Shown here in pieces: positions 22,521-30,463 of a stretch of DNA of 38,009 nt. This stretch comes from Deltaproteobacteria bacterium (GTDB lineage: Bacteria > Bdellovibrionota_C > UBA2361 > J135): positions 1-38,009 of the forward strand of contig JACKAH010000011.1 in the NCBI GenBank assembly GCA_020635175.1, given 5' to 3'. How positions within the stretch are numbered: position 1 is the stretch's first letter; every line of letters starts with the position of its first letter. A program made the position numbers and the translations under genes. A model generated the notes under the pieces. The model was not told where the DNA came from and ran no database searches. It saw nothing but the letters and a program-made list of their open reading frames with translations.

Positions 22521-25193
22521 CTATTCCTGCTGGCCTGAGAGTAGAACTTCACGGGGTTTAGAGCCATCAGGCGGCCCAACAATACCCTCACGCTCCATAG
22601 TATCGATAATCCTAGCAGCACGGTTATAACCAATTCTTAATGCTCGTTGAACCATGCTTGTCGAAGCTTTTCCTTTTTCGATTACAACTCTAACTGCATC
22701 ATCATAAAGACTATCATACTCATCATCACCTTCTAGATCAGAGCCTGACTTTTCATCACTCATCGCTTTTTTACAAAGCTCCATAATGTGAGCATCATAA
22801 ATAGGCTTACAATCTTTCTTAAGTGCAGCAACTACGCGCTTAACTTCTCCATCTGATACAAAAGCACCATGCACACGTTTTAAGCCACCAACACCTGGAG
22901 GCATAAATAACATATCCCCTTTTCCAAGTAATTTTTCAGCACCCATCTGATCGATAATTGTTCTTGAGTCGACTCGACTAGAAACCTGAAAGGAAAGTCG
23001 TGCAGGAAAGTTGGCTTTGATGAGACCAGTAATAACATCTACCGATGGTCTTTGAGTTGCTACAATTAGATGTATGCCAGCAGCACGAGCTTTTTGTGCC
23101 AAGCGTGTAATCAGGTCTTCGATATCACGACCTACTGTAAGCATCAGATCAGCAAGCTCATCGATAACAATTACAATCTTAGGCAACGCTACTAATTGTT
23201 CAGAAAGCGTGACCTCTCGTTCATCATCATCGTGCCCTTCTTCTTCATCTTCGTACTCTAGATCATCTTCCTGATCTTCATCTGAATCTTCATCTTCGTA
23301 TTCCTCGTCATCCTCATATTCCTCGTCTTCTTCGCTCTCAGAATCCTCATCTTCATACTCGTCGTCTTCGTACTCATCCTCGTATTCGTCATCATATTCT
23401 TCCTCCTCTTCTTCAGAATATGATTCAATTTCGAGTTGTTCAGATAATAAATAAGCCTGATCGTCAGGATCCTCCTCGCCGTTAACAACTCGGTTATATG
23501 CATCAATACTTCTGACACCAAGTTGTTGCATCATCCGATAGCGCTTGTTCATTTCATCAACAGCCCACTCGAGCACTGCTTTCGCTTGACGAGGGATAGT
23601 TACAACTGGGACTCTTAGATGTGGAATTCCATCATAAACACTTAACTCAAGGATCTTCGGATCAATTAAGATTAGACCAAGCTCAGCAGGTGTTGCTCTA
23701 TAAAGGAGACTTAGTAAGACACCATTAATACAGACTGACTTACCAGTACCGGTAGCTCCAGCGATGAGTAAGTGAGGCATCTTTGATATATCAGCAACAA
23801 CAGGATCACCATAAGTGTCCTTCCCTACCCCTACCATCAAAGTAGACTCGGATCTTACATATTCAGGGCTTTCTAAAACATCTCGTAACTTAACAGTTTC
23901 TCGGTCTTCATTTGGAACCTCAATTCCAACGGTCCCCTTTCCAGGAATTGGAGCAATAATTCTGACAGAGACTGCTCTAAGCGACATTGCAATATCATCA
24001 GCTAGAGACGTAATTCGTCCGACCTTTACTCCCGGCGCAGGCTCAAACTCAAAAAGTGTAATAACTGGTCCGGGGTGCACCTCTGTGATGCAACCATTAA
24101 TATTAAAGTCTTTCAACTTCGCTTCAATCTGTCTCGACTTCTCAACAAGCACAGTATCATTCTCGGAATGATCCTTATGCTCGCCGCGTGCAAGCAAGTT
24201 TATAGCAGGGGCCCGATACTTCCCTTTAAAATATTCAATTGGACCTGTCTCAATCTCTTTCTTCTGAGCAGATTCTAATTCACGCTTAGAGACACGCTCG
24301 GTTTCATGCCGACGCCTAACATAAATTTCTCGCTCTATCTCTGGTTCTGGTTCAGGCTCTTCTTCTTTAATTGTATTTTTTCTAACCTGAGGCTTTGGAA
24401 GTGGAATATCATCCTCATCGTCTTCATATTCGTATTGCCAAAAGAATATGGTCTCATGTGCACGTTGCATAAGTTCTTCAGAAAAGATGCCCTCCATCAC
24501 AAGCATCACAAAATCCCAGACTTTTTGCAGACCCATTGTAACGTATCTAAAAATCAACAACGGAACAGTTACAAAGACAAGCACGAACAGGTCGCTAACG
24601 AAATCCCAAACACCAGCGAAGATCTCTCCTACAGATCGCCCCGAGACAAAGCTTAGGAAAAGTAAAAATCCAGCAGCTGAGATTAGACAAGCTCCAGCCG
24701 TGTTCACTAATGATTCAAGAGGCGTTGCTATTAGATACCCAACAGAACCACCACCTAGCTTACCTAGGAAAATAGATGCAAGGGTACAGAGTGATATAAG
24801 CACCCCAATACCACCAAGAACTAAGATCCAGTTAGATTGAACCCTATCTCGACCTAGCAGCTCTCCCCTCCAAGACAGTAATGAAAGATAACCAAGCCAA
24901 CCAACAAGTGCTAATGAACACCAGCCAAAAATCCCGGAGAGCATAACACCAACAAATTTTCCAACAGGACCTAGTAGATGTGAGAATCCCCTACCGGACG
25001 GTTGCGGTATGCCAGAGAACTCAGGTCTCTGTGAAATAATGCTTAAGAACACAAAGACAGAAAGAGCAGCGAAGATGATTGATAGGGTCTGTGGTCCCCA
25101 CTCATAATCATCATTGCTTGTCGTCTTCGGTTTCTTGGCCTTCGTAGTTCTTGTTCTAGAAGTAGCGCGTCTCTTCTTTGCAGATCTTGCCAA
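22521..25193 (-). CDS. ftsK: DNA translocase FtsK with a large acidic insert in the motor domain
   Basis: Septum-anchored motor that clears chromosome termini at division. A basic N-terminus is followed by about five membrane helices (to residue 220), a linker rich in Glu and Pro, then the motor. Walker A GATGTGKS is at about 479-486, Walker B IVIVIDELAD at 673-682, ATQRPS at about 712-717, and a gamma winged-helix domain ends the protein (DSLYDDAVRVVIEKGKA, RALRIGYNRAARIID). Between Walker A and B, after AYNRVV, lies a block of about 75 residues made almost only of Asp, Glu, Tyr and Ser (23217-23444). I choose the TTG at 25193 because GGAG lies 7 nt upstream; a TTG two codons earlier is too close to it. 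Confidence 0.95.
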   Translation of the reverse strand: MARSAKKRRATSRTRTTKAKKPKTTSNDDYEWGPQTLSIIFAALSVFVFLSIISQRPEFSGIPQPSGRGFSHLLGPVGKFVGVMLSGIFGWCSLALVGWLGYLSLLSWRGELLGRDRVQSNWILVLGGIGVLISLCTLASIFLGKLGGGSVGYLIATPLESLVNTAGACLISAAGFLLFLSFVSGRSVGEIFAGVWDFVSDLFVLVFVTVPLLIFRYVTMGLQKVWDFVMLVMEGIFSEELMQRAHETIFFWQYEYEDDEDDIPLPKPQVRKNTIKEEEPEPEPEIEREIYVRRRHETERVSKRELESAQKKEIETGPIEYFKGKYRAPAINLLARGEHKDHSENDTVLVEKSRQIEAKLKDFNINGCITEVHPGPVITLFEFEPAPGVKVGRITSLADDIAMSLRAVSVRIIAPIPGKGTVGIEVPNEDRETVKLRDVLESPEYVRSESTLMVGVGKDTYGDPVVADISKMPHLLIAGATGTGKSVCINGVLLSLLYRATPAELGLILIDPKILELSVYDGIPHLRVPVVTIPRQAKAVLEWAVDEMNKRYRMMQQLGVRSIDAYNRVVNGEEDPDDQAYLLSEQLEIESYSEEEEEEYDDEYEDEYEDDEYEDEDSESEEDEEYEDDEEYEDEDSDEDQEDDLEYEDEEEGHDDDEREVTLSEQLVALPKIVIVIDELADLMLTVGRDIEDLITRLAQKARAAGIHLIVATQRPSVDVITGLIKANFPARLSFQVSSRVDSRTIIDQMGAEKLLGKGDMLFMPPGVGGLKRVHGAFVSDGEVKRVVAALKKDCKPIYDAHIMELCKKAMSDEKSGSDLEGDDEYDSLYDDAVRVVIEKGKASTSMVQRALRIGYNRAARIIDTMEREGIVGPPDGSKPREVLLSGQQE
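23217..23444 (-). repeat. low-complexity acidic repeat within ftsK
   Basis: Encodes 76 residues between AYLLSEQLEIE and VTLSEQL. Of the 65 residues in the core, 51 are Asp or Glu, mixed with Tyr and Ser in irregular EYEDDEYED-like units. The reading frame is kept throughout. GAAGAT/GAGGAT/GATGAA units on the coding strand suggest growth by slippage or unequal crossing-over. Confidence 0.85.
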
Positions 25194-25295
25194 TAACAAA
25201 CTCCGTATATATCAGTACACCTAGTCTATAATGACCGACCAATCGGTGTTTGAAAATATAGAAATATAGCTAACTAGCCCAACCAGTTAAGTCTT

Positions 25296-25970
25296 TTATT
25301 GTGCTATCAAAAAAGATGAGGTGCGCTGTTTTTCGAACTCCTTAGCAGCAAGTCGCAAGCCATACTTCATTAAATCACCAGCAGATGCCCAGCCCGGCCC
25401 AGTGTGAACTCTATCTTTTATGTGAAGTAAATTCTCTGAAAGTGGAATATCCTTAAGCGCATAAGTACCGGCCCAGACCTCTTCGGCATTTAATGTAGTA
25501 AAGAGGTGGACAACGAAGCTTAAATGCGCAGGCTTATCTACTCCTGCTCGCGATCCAACTCTTTCTTGACAGCTATGAACTTTGATAAACATTACGCCAT
25601 CGGTCTTAAATTTTGAGGCTAAAGAAAGAGCCATCTCTTTTGTGATTGTCTGAGCGTTCCAGTCAGTTCCTAAGGCCTCTAATACCTCATCGTCTGATTT
25701 CAACTTGATACCAACTTCAGACTGGAAGGCCTCTGTTACAAAATCGTATTGCCGAACTTGATCGGCGCACACAGTACTAACGGTAGAGGTAGCAACTGGC
25801 AGCAATAAAATAGAATGAAGCTTTGCTATCTTGTCACGCTCCACTAGATCGCTTTTGAAAGGCTGAGATAGGAGCTGTGATTTTTGTTTTGGCTGCTTTG
25901 AACTACAGCCGACTGCAGCGATCACTACAATTAGAGAAAACGTTATAAATTTCAAAATGTTATATTTCAT
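25296..25970 (-). CDS. lipoprotein of unknown function
   Basis: The signal sequence MKYNILKFITFSLIVVIAAVGC ends in a lipobox with Cys22. I choose this ATG because GGGGA lies 6 nt upstream; an ATG four codons earlier lacks a site. The mature part has ILLLPVATSTV near its start, a helical central section, FKTDGVMFIKVHSCQERVGS, and AEEVWAGTYALKDIPLSENLL. That layout recalls conserved lipoproteins with a CsgG/TolB-N-like fold, but I cannot assign a family. It follows a region with two inverted repeats and precedes ftsK by about 100 nt, so it may be separately transcribed. Confidence 0.75.
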   Translation of the reverse strand: MKYNILKFITFSLIVVIAAVGCSSKQPKQKSQLLSQPFKSDLVERDKIAKLHSILLLPVATSTVSTVCADQVRQYDFVTEAFQSEVGIKLKSDDEVLEALGTDWNAQTITKEMALSLASKFKTDGVMFIKVHSCQERVGSRAGVDKPAHLSFVVHLFTTLNAEEVWAGTYALKDIPLSENLLHIKDRVHTGPGWASAGDLMKYGLRLAAKEFEKQRTSSFLIAQ

Positions 25971-26047
25971 AAAAATCCCCATAATTGATAGCGTCAGAGC
26001 TACTTAATATCTATACATTAAAAGCGCTAGAGAAAGAAATTCCCCTT

Positions 26048-26133
26048 GATTTTCCATGAAAATCGGTTTTAATACCCCGTAACGACCTAGCAATGCATAA
26101 TAAATAGCTGATTAAGTCATTTTTAGTCGTTAC
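26048..26133. promoter_or_regulatory. two inverted repeats in a divergent intergenic region
   Basis: GATTTTC-CAT-GAAAATC (26048-26064) is a perfect 7-bp hairpin. GTAACGAC (26079-26086) and GTCGTTAC (26126-26133) form an 8-bp inverted repeat separated by 39 nt. They lie between the lipoprotein gene (minus) and the acidic protein gene (plus), so they could be operators for one or both. No known regulator site is recognised. Confidence 0.35.
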
Positions 26134-26225
26134 AAACACAAGAAATTATCATACTTTTTTGTTAAGAATTTAACTTTAGCTATTTATTTTTTTGTCGATA
26201 GGACCTTGAAAGGAGCTGATTAAAT

Positions 26226-26579
26226 ATGGCTAAAACTGCAGGCGATAAAATTAGTAATGGTTTAGCACAGCTTCTAGCTGGCTTTGCAGAGCTTGAAGAG
26301 ATGCTAGAGGAAGATTACGGTTCAGATCCTGAAGATGAGGAGCTAGCTGCTGCAATTGTTAGTGAACTAACAGCTGCAATCGATACCGTAATTGACGGTG
26401 AAGATTACACCCCTGCCTTCATAGCCCAAGTCATATCTACATTAGGAGATGCTCTCGAGGAGATGGATCCTTCTATCTTTGAAGATAGCGAAGAGGAAGA
26501 AGAGAGCGAAGAGCTAGACGAAGAAGATTTAATCGACGATGATTTCGACTACGAAGATGATGATGATTTTTACAATTAG
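26226..26579 (+). CDS. small, very acidic protein with Asp/Glu-rich tail, unknown function
   Basis: The 117-residue product has a helical N-terminal part (KISNGLAQLLAGFAELEEMLEED, AAAIVSELTAAIDTVI, IAQVISTLGDALEEM) and a tail from residue 85 on made chiefly of Asp and Glu, ending DYEDDDDFYN. No signal peptide and no membrane segment; it contains no cysteine. AAAGGAG lies 10 nt before the ATG. TTGTTA and TATTTA 16 nt apart upstream could be a promoter. The tail resembles in composition the acidic block in FtsK one kilobase away, which may be coincidence. A DNA-mimic, histone-like partner or metal-binding role would be guesswork. Confidence 0.75.
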   Translation: MAKTAGDKISNGLAQLLAGFAELEEMLEEDYGSDPEDEELAAAIVSELTAAIDTVIDGEDYTPAFIAQVISTLGDALEEMDPSIFEDSEEEEESEELDEEDLIDDDFDYEDDDDFYN

Positions 26580-26621
26580 AAATCTTGAATAATCAGCTAA
26601 TTTTCTAAAGACCAATCTCTA

Positions 26622-27836
26622 TTACTCTGGAATTAATCTAAACTCAGACCAATTATCAAAGGGATACTGTTCTTGAGCTGATTTAATATCTGTCAGGCTA
26701 ATCGCCTTAACTTTCTCAATCTCCTCTTCTAGATTATGGATTCTTTCTCGGATTAACCATTCATGCCCAAGTGCACGCATTCTACCCATGGAAAGCTCAC
26801 CACCAAGGACCATACGAGTTAGAATCTTCGTTTTAGCGCGATCAAGTTCTTCCTGCGTGATGTCTGTACTCTCTCTTAAAACTCGTTTTAATATCTCAGT
26901 TACCTGATCAAGCCTTTCAGGCTCAGTGCAGGCATAAGCAAGAACACATCCAGTGCCGTCCTTACCGTCACAATCAGCATCGGCAGACTCTGCTAACCCG
27001 CTATCAACAAGCTCCCAATAAATTCTTGATCCTGTTGAATCTCCAACGATGTTAGCATAAATCCCCAGAGGATATCTCAGATCATCTTGATCCGATGGGC
27101 CAGGTGCGACAAGTAAAACATGTGATTGATTAATATCTTTCTTCGTATATGTCTTTTTAATCTGCACACCTTGATAAGGATCGGTATTACGCGAGGTCTC
27201 AAATCTTTGCCAATGACCACATAATTTTTCGGCATCACTAACAAAGACATCCCAATTAAAATTACCGGCTGCGACAAGCACCATATTAGACGGCGAATAT
27301 CTTCTATCAAAGTAATTTTTCATCTCGTCACGAGTTATCGCCGAAACGGAAGCCGTACTTCCTAGCACATTATTTCCCGCTGGGTGAGAGCCAAAGTATT
27401 CGTCAAATGCTTGCATAAAGAGATATATATGAGGCCTATCTTCATATAGTGCTATCTCTTCGAGTATTACTTTTTTTTCTAAATCAAATTCTTTGCTATC
27501 AAGCGCAGGTCTAAGCATGTCAGAAAGAAGGCTTTGCAATTCTGCAAAATACTCTGGCAATACGGCACCATAATATACAGTAGCTTCCTCTGAAGTATAG
27601 GCATTTGATTTTGCCCCAAGGCTACCAAGTTCAAATGCTATGTCCAAAGCAGAGCGAGAAGCCGTTCCTTTAAACATCATATGCTCTAAAAAGTGAGATA
27701 TCCCTGCTTCTTTGGCTGTTTCATCTCGTGAACCCGTCTTAACAAAGTACCCGATTGAAGCACTTTTTGCAGAAGGTATACATTCACCAATAAGTTTTAA
27801 TCCATTTGGAAGCGTGTGTTGATAAACCTTTTTCAC
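26622..27836 (-). CDS. M16 family zinc peptidase, catalytic subunit
   Basis: Insulinase/processing-peptidase type protease. The inverted zinc motif HFLEH is present (His50, Glu53, His54 counting from the TTG two codons upstream), with the third ligand in ILEEIALYEDRP near 128. The two M16 domains are complete in about 404 residues. Start choice: AAAGGAG lies 7 nt before the GTG at 27836, whereas the earlier TTG lies directly behind it. The ribosome binding site is inside the end of the upstream M16 gene, whose stop is 3 nt away, so the pair is coupled. With its inactive partner it should form an M16B heterodimer, probably periplasmic or cytoplasmic; no signal peptide is seen. Confidence 0.92.
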   Translation of the reverse strand: MKKVYQHTLPNGLKLIGECIPSAKSASIGYFVKTGSRDETAKEAGISHFLEHMMFKGTASRSALDIAFELGSLGAKSNAYTSEEATVYYGAVLPEYFAELQSLLSDMLRPALDSKEFDLEKKVILEEIALYEDRPHIYLFMQAFDEYFGSHPAGNNVLGSTASVSAITRDEMKNYFDRRYSPSNMVLVAAGNFNWDVFVSDAEKLCGHWQRFETSRNTDPYQGVQIKKTYTKKDINQSHVLLVAPGPSDQDDLRYPLGIYANIVGDSTGSRIYWELVDSGLAESADADCDGKDGTGCVLAYACTEPERLDQVTEILKRVLRESTDITQEELDRAKTKILTRMVLGGELSMGRMRALGHEWLIRERIHNLEEEIEKVKAISLTDIKSAQEQYPFDNWSEFRLIPE

Positions 27837-27838
27837 TA

Positions 27839-29080
27839 TCAAGCTCCTTTAAACTCTAATGATTTTGAGCCAAGCGTAACGATCATGGGCATCCCAACAG
27901 GAAAATCTTCAAGGTATTTATCGATATCATTTGTTGTCACAGATTCAATTGCTCCCTGAATCTCATCAAGTGTGCGAATTCGTTTTAACCACCACCAATC
28001 AATCGAATTTGAGACAGCCCTTGATCCAGAAGACTCTTCAGACATAACCAATGATGATTTGATGTTAGCTTTTGAGCGCGCAAGCTCTTCATCCGAAACC
28101 GTGCCCTTTAGCCGACCTAATTCATCAAAGATGACATCTAAGGTTTCTTGAGCTCTTTCAGTTGTCGTACCAGCATAAACGACATTGGCACCGCTTAATC
28201 CAGATGCTGAATGACTTAAGTAAACTGAATAACAGAGCCCTCTCTTTTCTCTGACTTCAATAAACAAACGTCCAAACATACCACCAGAAAACAATCCAGC
28301 TGTTACACGAGCCACATAGTACTGATCTTCACCAAATTTCACGCTTGGATAAGCAACGGCAATCTGTAACTGAGAAGAATCTGTGCCGATATGATGCATC
28401 TTACGCTCAGGCCACTTGCCAAAGGCAGGAATCTCAATCCTCTCCCCTTTCCAGCTACCAAACAAGTTTTCAGCACTTGCTAAAACCGCTTTGGCATTGA
28501 TATTCCCAGCGATTGAAAGAATCGCACCGTTTGGTGAATATCTTGTATCAAAGATCTGTTTTAAATCGGATAACTTTGTATTCTTAATTCCATCAACCTC
28601 CCCTAAAGAAGATCTTCCGAAAGGATCTGGATAGTAAAGTTTGCCTAATTCAGTCATTACTCGTCGAGAAGGATTATCGTACATTGACTGAATGTCCTGA
28701 AGCATCAGACTTCTAACATTATCAATTTCAGCTTCAGGTAATTTAGGCCTCTGAACCATATCTGCAACAAGCGCTAAAGCTTCAGTGATATTTTCAGATA
28801 ATAAGGACCCTCTATAAGTTGTATAGTATTGACCAGCCCCTTCAGAGTGTCTCACTCCCAGATCATCAAAGGCGTTACTCAGAGCTTTTGTGTCTCGATT
28901 GCCCGCTCCCCTACTTGTAAGTTCCGTAAGTAGGATGCTAGCGCCTATCTTATCATTGCCATCATAAATATAGCCTGTCGGAATCATCAAACTATAGGCC
29001 ACAGATTTAAGATCCGACATCTCTTCTAGGATAATCGTTAACCCATTATCCAAGGTTTTGGTTGTAATAGAATTACTCAT
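27839..29080 (-). CDS. M16 family peptidase-like protein, non-catalytic subunit
   Basis: Same two-domain M16 fold as its downstream neighbour (413 residues) but the HxxEH motif is missing; the corresponding place reads ASILLTELTSRG. It keeps the Arg/Tyr signature of non-catalytic M16B partners in the second domain (FIEVREKRGLCYSVYLS). Such genes normally pair with an active subunit, as here. It is the first gene of the pair and diverges from the zinc-ribbon-thiS-thiE operon. Confidence 0.92.
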   Translation of the reverse strand: MSNSITTKTLDNGLTIILEEMSDLKSVAYSLMIPTGYIYDGNDKIGASILLTELTSRGAGNRDTKALSNAFDDLGVRHSEGAGQYYTTYRGSLLSENITEALALVADMVQRPKLPEAEIDNVRSLMLQDIQSMYDNPSRRVMTELGKLYYPDPFGRSSLGEVDGIKNTKLSDLKQIFDTRYSPNGAILSIAGNINAKAVLASAENLFGSWKGERIEIPAFGKWPERKMHHIGTDSSQLQIAVAYPSVKFGEDQYYVARVTAGLFSGGMFGRLFIEVREKRGLCYSVYLSHSASGLSGANVVYAGTTTERAQETLDVIFDELGRLKGTVSDEELARSKANIKSSLVMSEESSGSRAVSNSIDWWWLKRIRTLDEIQGAIESVTTNDIDKYLEDFPVGMPMIVTLGSKSLEFKGA

Positions 29081-29155
29081 AACATCTTACTTACCTAAAG
29101 CTTGAGCTTGTTACAAGATAATTACCGTTGCTAAACCCCTTAAAAACGCTACTGT

Positions 29156-29183
29156 TTGAACTCACAGGTAGTATAGGTATACT
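29156..29183 (+). promoter_or_regulatory. candidate leaderless promoter of the zinc-ribbon-thiS-thiE operon
   Basis: TTGAAC (29156-29161) and TATACT (29178-29183) are 16 nt apart, and the ATG follows the -10 box after only 6 nt. No Shine-Dalgarno sequence and no TPP riboswitch can fit in this space. Confidence 0.55.
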
Positions 29184-29189
29184 CAAGCT

Positions 29190-29474
29190 ATGGCACATTA
29201 TTGTTATCATTGTGGAACTGAGCTTATACTCTCAGATACTGTTGGTAGAAAAGAGGAATGCCAAGCTTGTGGCTACGATCTGCACTGTTGTTATAACTGT
29301 AAATTCTACGACAAAACAGCTTATAATGAATGTAAAGAGCCTCAAGCAGAGAGAACCCTTGATAAAGACAAAGCAAACTTCTGCGATTACTTTACAATGA
29401 GTCAGGGTAAAGCTGGAACTAAGGGGGATGATAAGTCAGCTGCCAAAAAGGCACTTGATGACCTTTTTAAATGA
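29190..29474 (+). CDS. small zinc-ribbon protein
   Basis: Nine cysteines in 94 residues. C5-x2-C8 and C24-x2-C27 form one zinc ribbon (YCYHCG, CQACGY). C33, C34, C37, C48 and C65 could form a second site (CCYNCKFY, ECKEPQ, NFCDYF). The C-terminal 25 residues are Lys-rich and disordered. I believe similar proteins (pattern CxxCxFY...CxEPQAE...FCDYF) occur in other bacteria without known function. Its stop codon overlaps the thiS ATG (ATGA), so the gene is coupled to thiamine synthesis by layout. No Shine-Dalgarno sequence. Confidence 0.8.
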   Translation: MAHYCYHCGTELILSDTVGRKEECQACGYDLHCCYNCKFYDKTAYNECKEPQAERTLDKDKANFCDYFTMSQGKAGTKGDDKSAAKKALDDLFK

Positions 29475-29695
29475 GTATGAATAAGACAATGCAAATTACG
29501 GTAAATGGAGAGACTAAAGAGGTTAATCCTGGAATTACATTTACAGATCTCTTAACATCACTTGCAATCACCTCTACAGATTTTGGTTTTGCTACTCTTT
29601 TAAATGGCGAGCTAATAGAGAAAAGTTCTTGGGATGCTCAACTGATTAAACCAAATGATAGAATCGATCTATTAAGAGCATTTCAAGGAGGATAG
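29471..29695 (+). CDS. thiS: sulfur carrier protein ThiS
   Basis: Ubiquitin-like carrier that brings sulfur as a thiocarboxylate for the thiazole ring. The last two residues are Gly-Gly (73-74), and the order ITVNGETKEV, FTDLLTSL, ATLLNGELI, DRIDLLRAFQGG is typical. Two later ATG codons (third and seventh residues) are also possible starts; the first one overlaps the upstream stop as ATGA. The activating enzyme ThiF is not in the window. Confidence 0.94.
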   Translation: MSMNKTMQITVNGETKEVNPGITFTDLLTSLAITSTDFGFATLLNGELIEKSSWDAQLIKPNDRIDLLRAFQGG

Positions 29696-30363
29696 TGATC
29701 AACTTTCGGCATTACATTATAACTCCTGGATTAAACGATCCAGTTAAGCTGATAAATATACTTTTCCCTCTTTTAAAAGCTGGGCTTCCATGTCTGCAGA
29801 TCCGAGAACCGGAGATAACTGCTGATCACTTACTAGTCCTACTTGAGCATCTAAATAACTGCTGTATCAACAACAATCTAAGCTGCAAGTTTGTGGTAAA
29901 TCATTACCACAACTTTGTGCGCGACTATAATCGTGAGTTTGAGGGGAAATACCCTGCTCTGGGTTTACACCTAAAAGAGGAAAGCATTAGCCCAGAAGAA
30001 GCTCGAGAAATGCTAGGCCAAGAAGCATTGATTGGCATTTCAACACACAAATATACTGAAAAAGAAAAGAACGATGATCCGTATTTAAGCTACCGCTCAG
30101 TTAGTCCTATTTTCTCTACAATCAGTAAGGACCTAAACAAAGCGCCGGTAGGCGTAGGGCTTATCAAGCAGATATCTGAGCAATCGATTGTGCCTATATT
30201 TGCTCTCGGTGGGATTACTGCGGAGAATGCGAATCTATGTATTCAGAATGGAGCTTACGGGGTAGCTACCTTAGGAGCTGTGTTTGGTTCTCGTAAGCCA
30301 GTAGAGAGCTATAGGCACTTCGCAGAAAGAGCTAGCTTTGGCGCATTACAGCATCTTCATTAG
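29695..30363 (+). CDS. thiE: ThiE/TenI-like thiamine phosphate synthase
   Basis: TIM-barrel enzyme that couples the thiazole and pyrimidine phosphates, or a TenI-type relative. Seen: FRHYIITPGL, LPCLQIREPE, KFVVNHYHNF, ALGLHLKEES, LIGISTHKYTE, YRSVSPIFSTISK, FALGGITAEN, and YGVATLGAVFG. Typical ThiE motifs (QLRxK, VNDR, LGQxD) are altered to IREPE, VNHYHN and LHLKEE, so substrate handling may be changed and a TenI-like role is possible. GGAGG precedes a GTG that overlaps the thiS stop (TAGTG). No other ThiE is in the window. Confidence 0.82.
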   Translation: MINFRHYIITPGLNDPVKLINILFPLLKAGLPCLQIREPEITADHLLVLLEHLNNCCINNNLSCKFVVNHYHNFVRDYNREFEGKYPALGLHLKEESISPEEAREMLGQEALIGISTHKYTEKEKNDDPYLSYRSVSPIFSTISKDLNKAPVGVGLIKQISEQSIVPIFALGGITAENANLCIQNGAYGVATLGAVFGSRKPVESYRHFAERASFGALQHLH

Positions 30364-30463
30364 GTTTTTTCTAAAACTGAAGTGTTTGTAGGATGCTCAC
30401 TAGATCTTAGTTCTCTCGCTTCAAGAAAAATCAGCTCAGCGATCTGTTTGAAATCAAAGTAAA

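Noticed and set aside
23217..23444. Acidic repeat of ftsK as a mis-assembled repeat
   Set aside because: Possible in principle, but the frame is kept, the units are imperfect, and the flanking motor motifs are in the right order, so a real insert is more likely.
23258..23521. Alternative frame inside the acidic region of ftsK, rich in Met, Lys and Arg
   Set aside because: It is a by-product of GAT/GAA repeats read out of frame; the FtsK frame is continuous on both sides.
27839..29080. M16 protein without HxxEH as a decayed protease
   Set aside because: The frame is intact and the Arg/Tyr pair of non-catalytic M16B subunits is kept, so it is a regular partner subunit.
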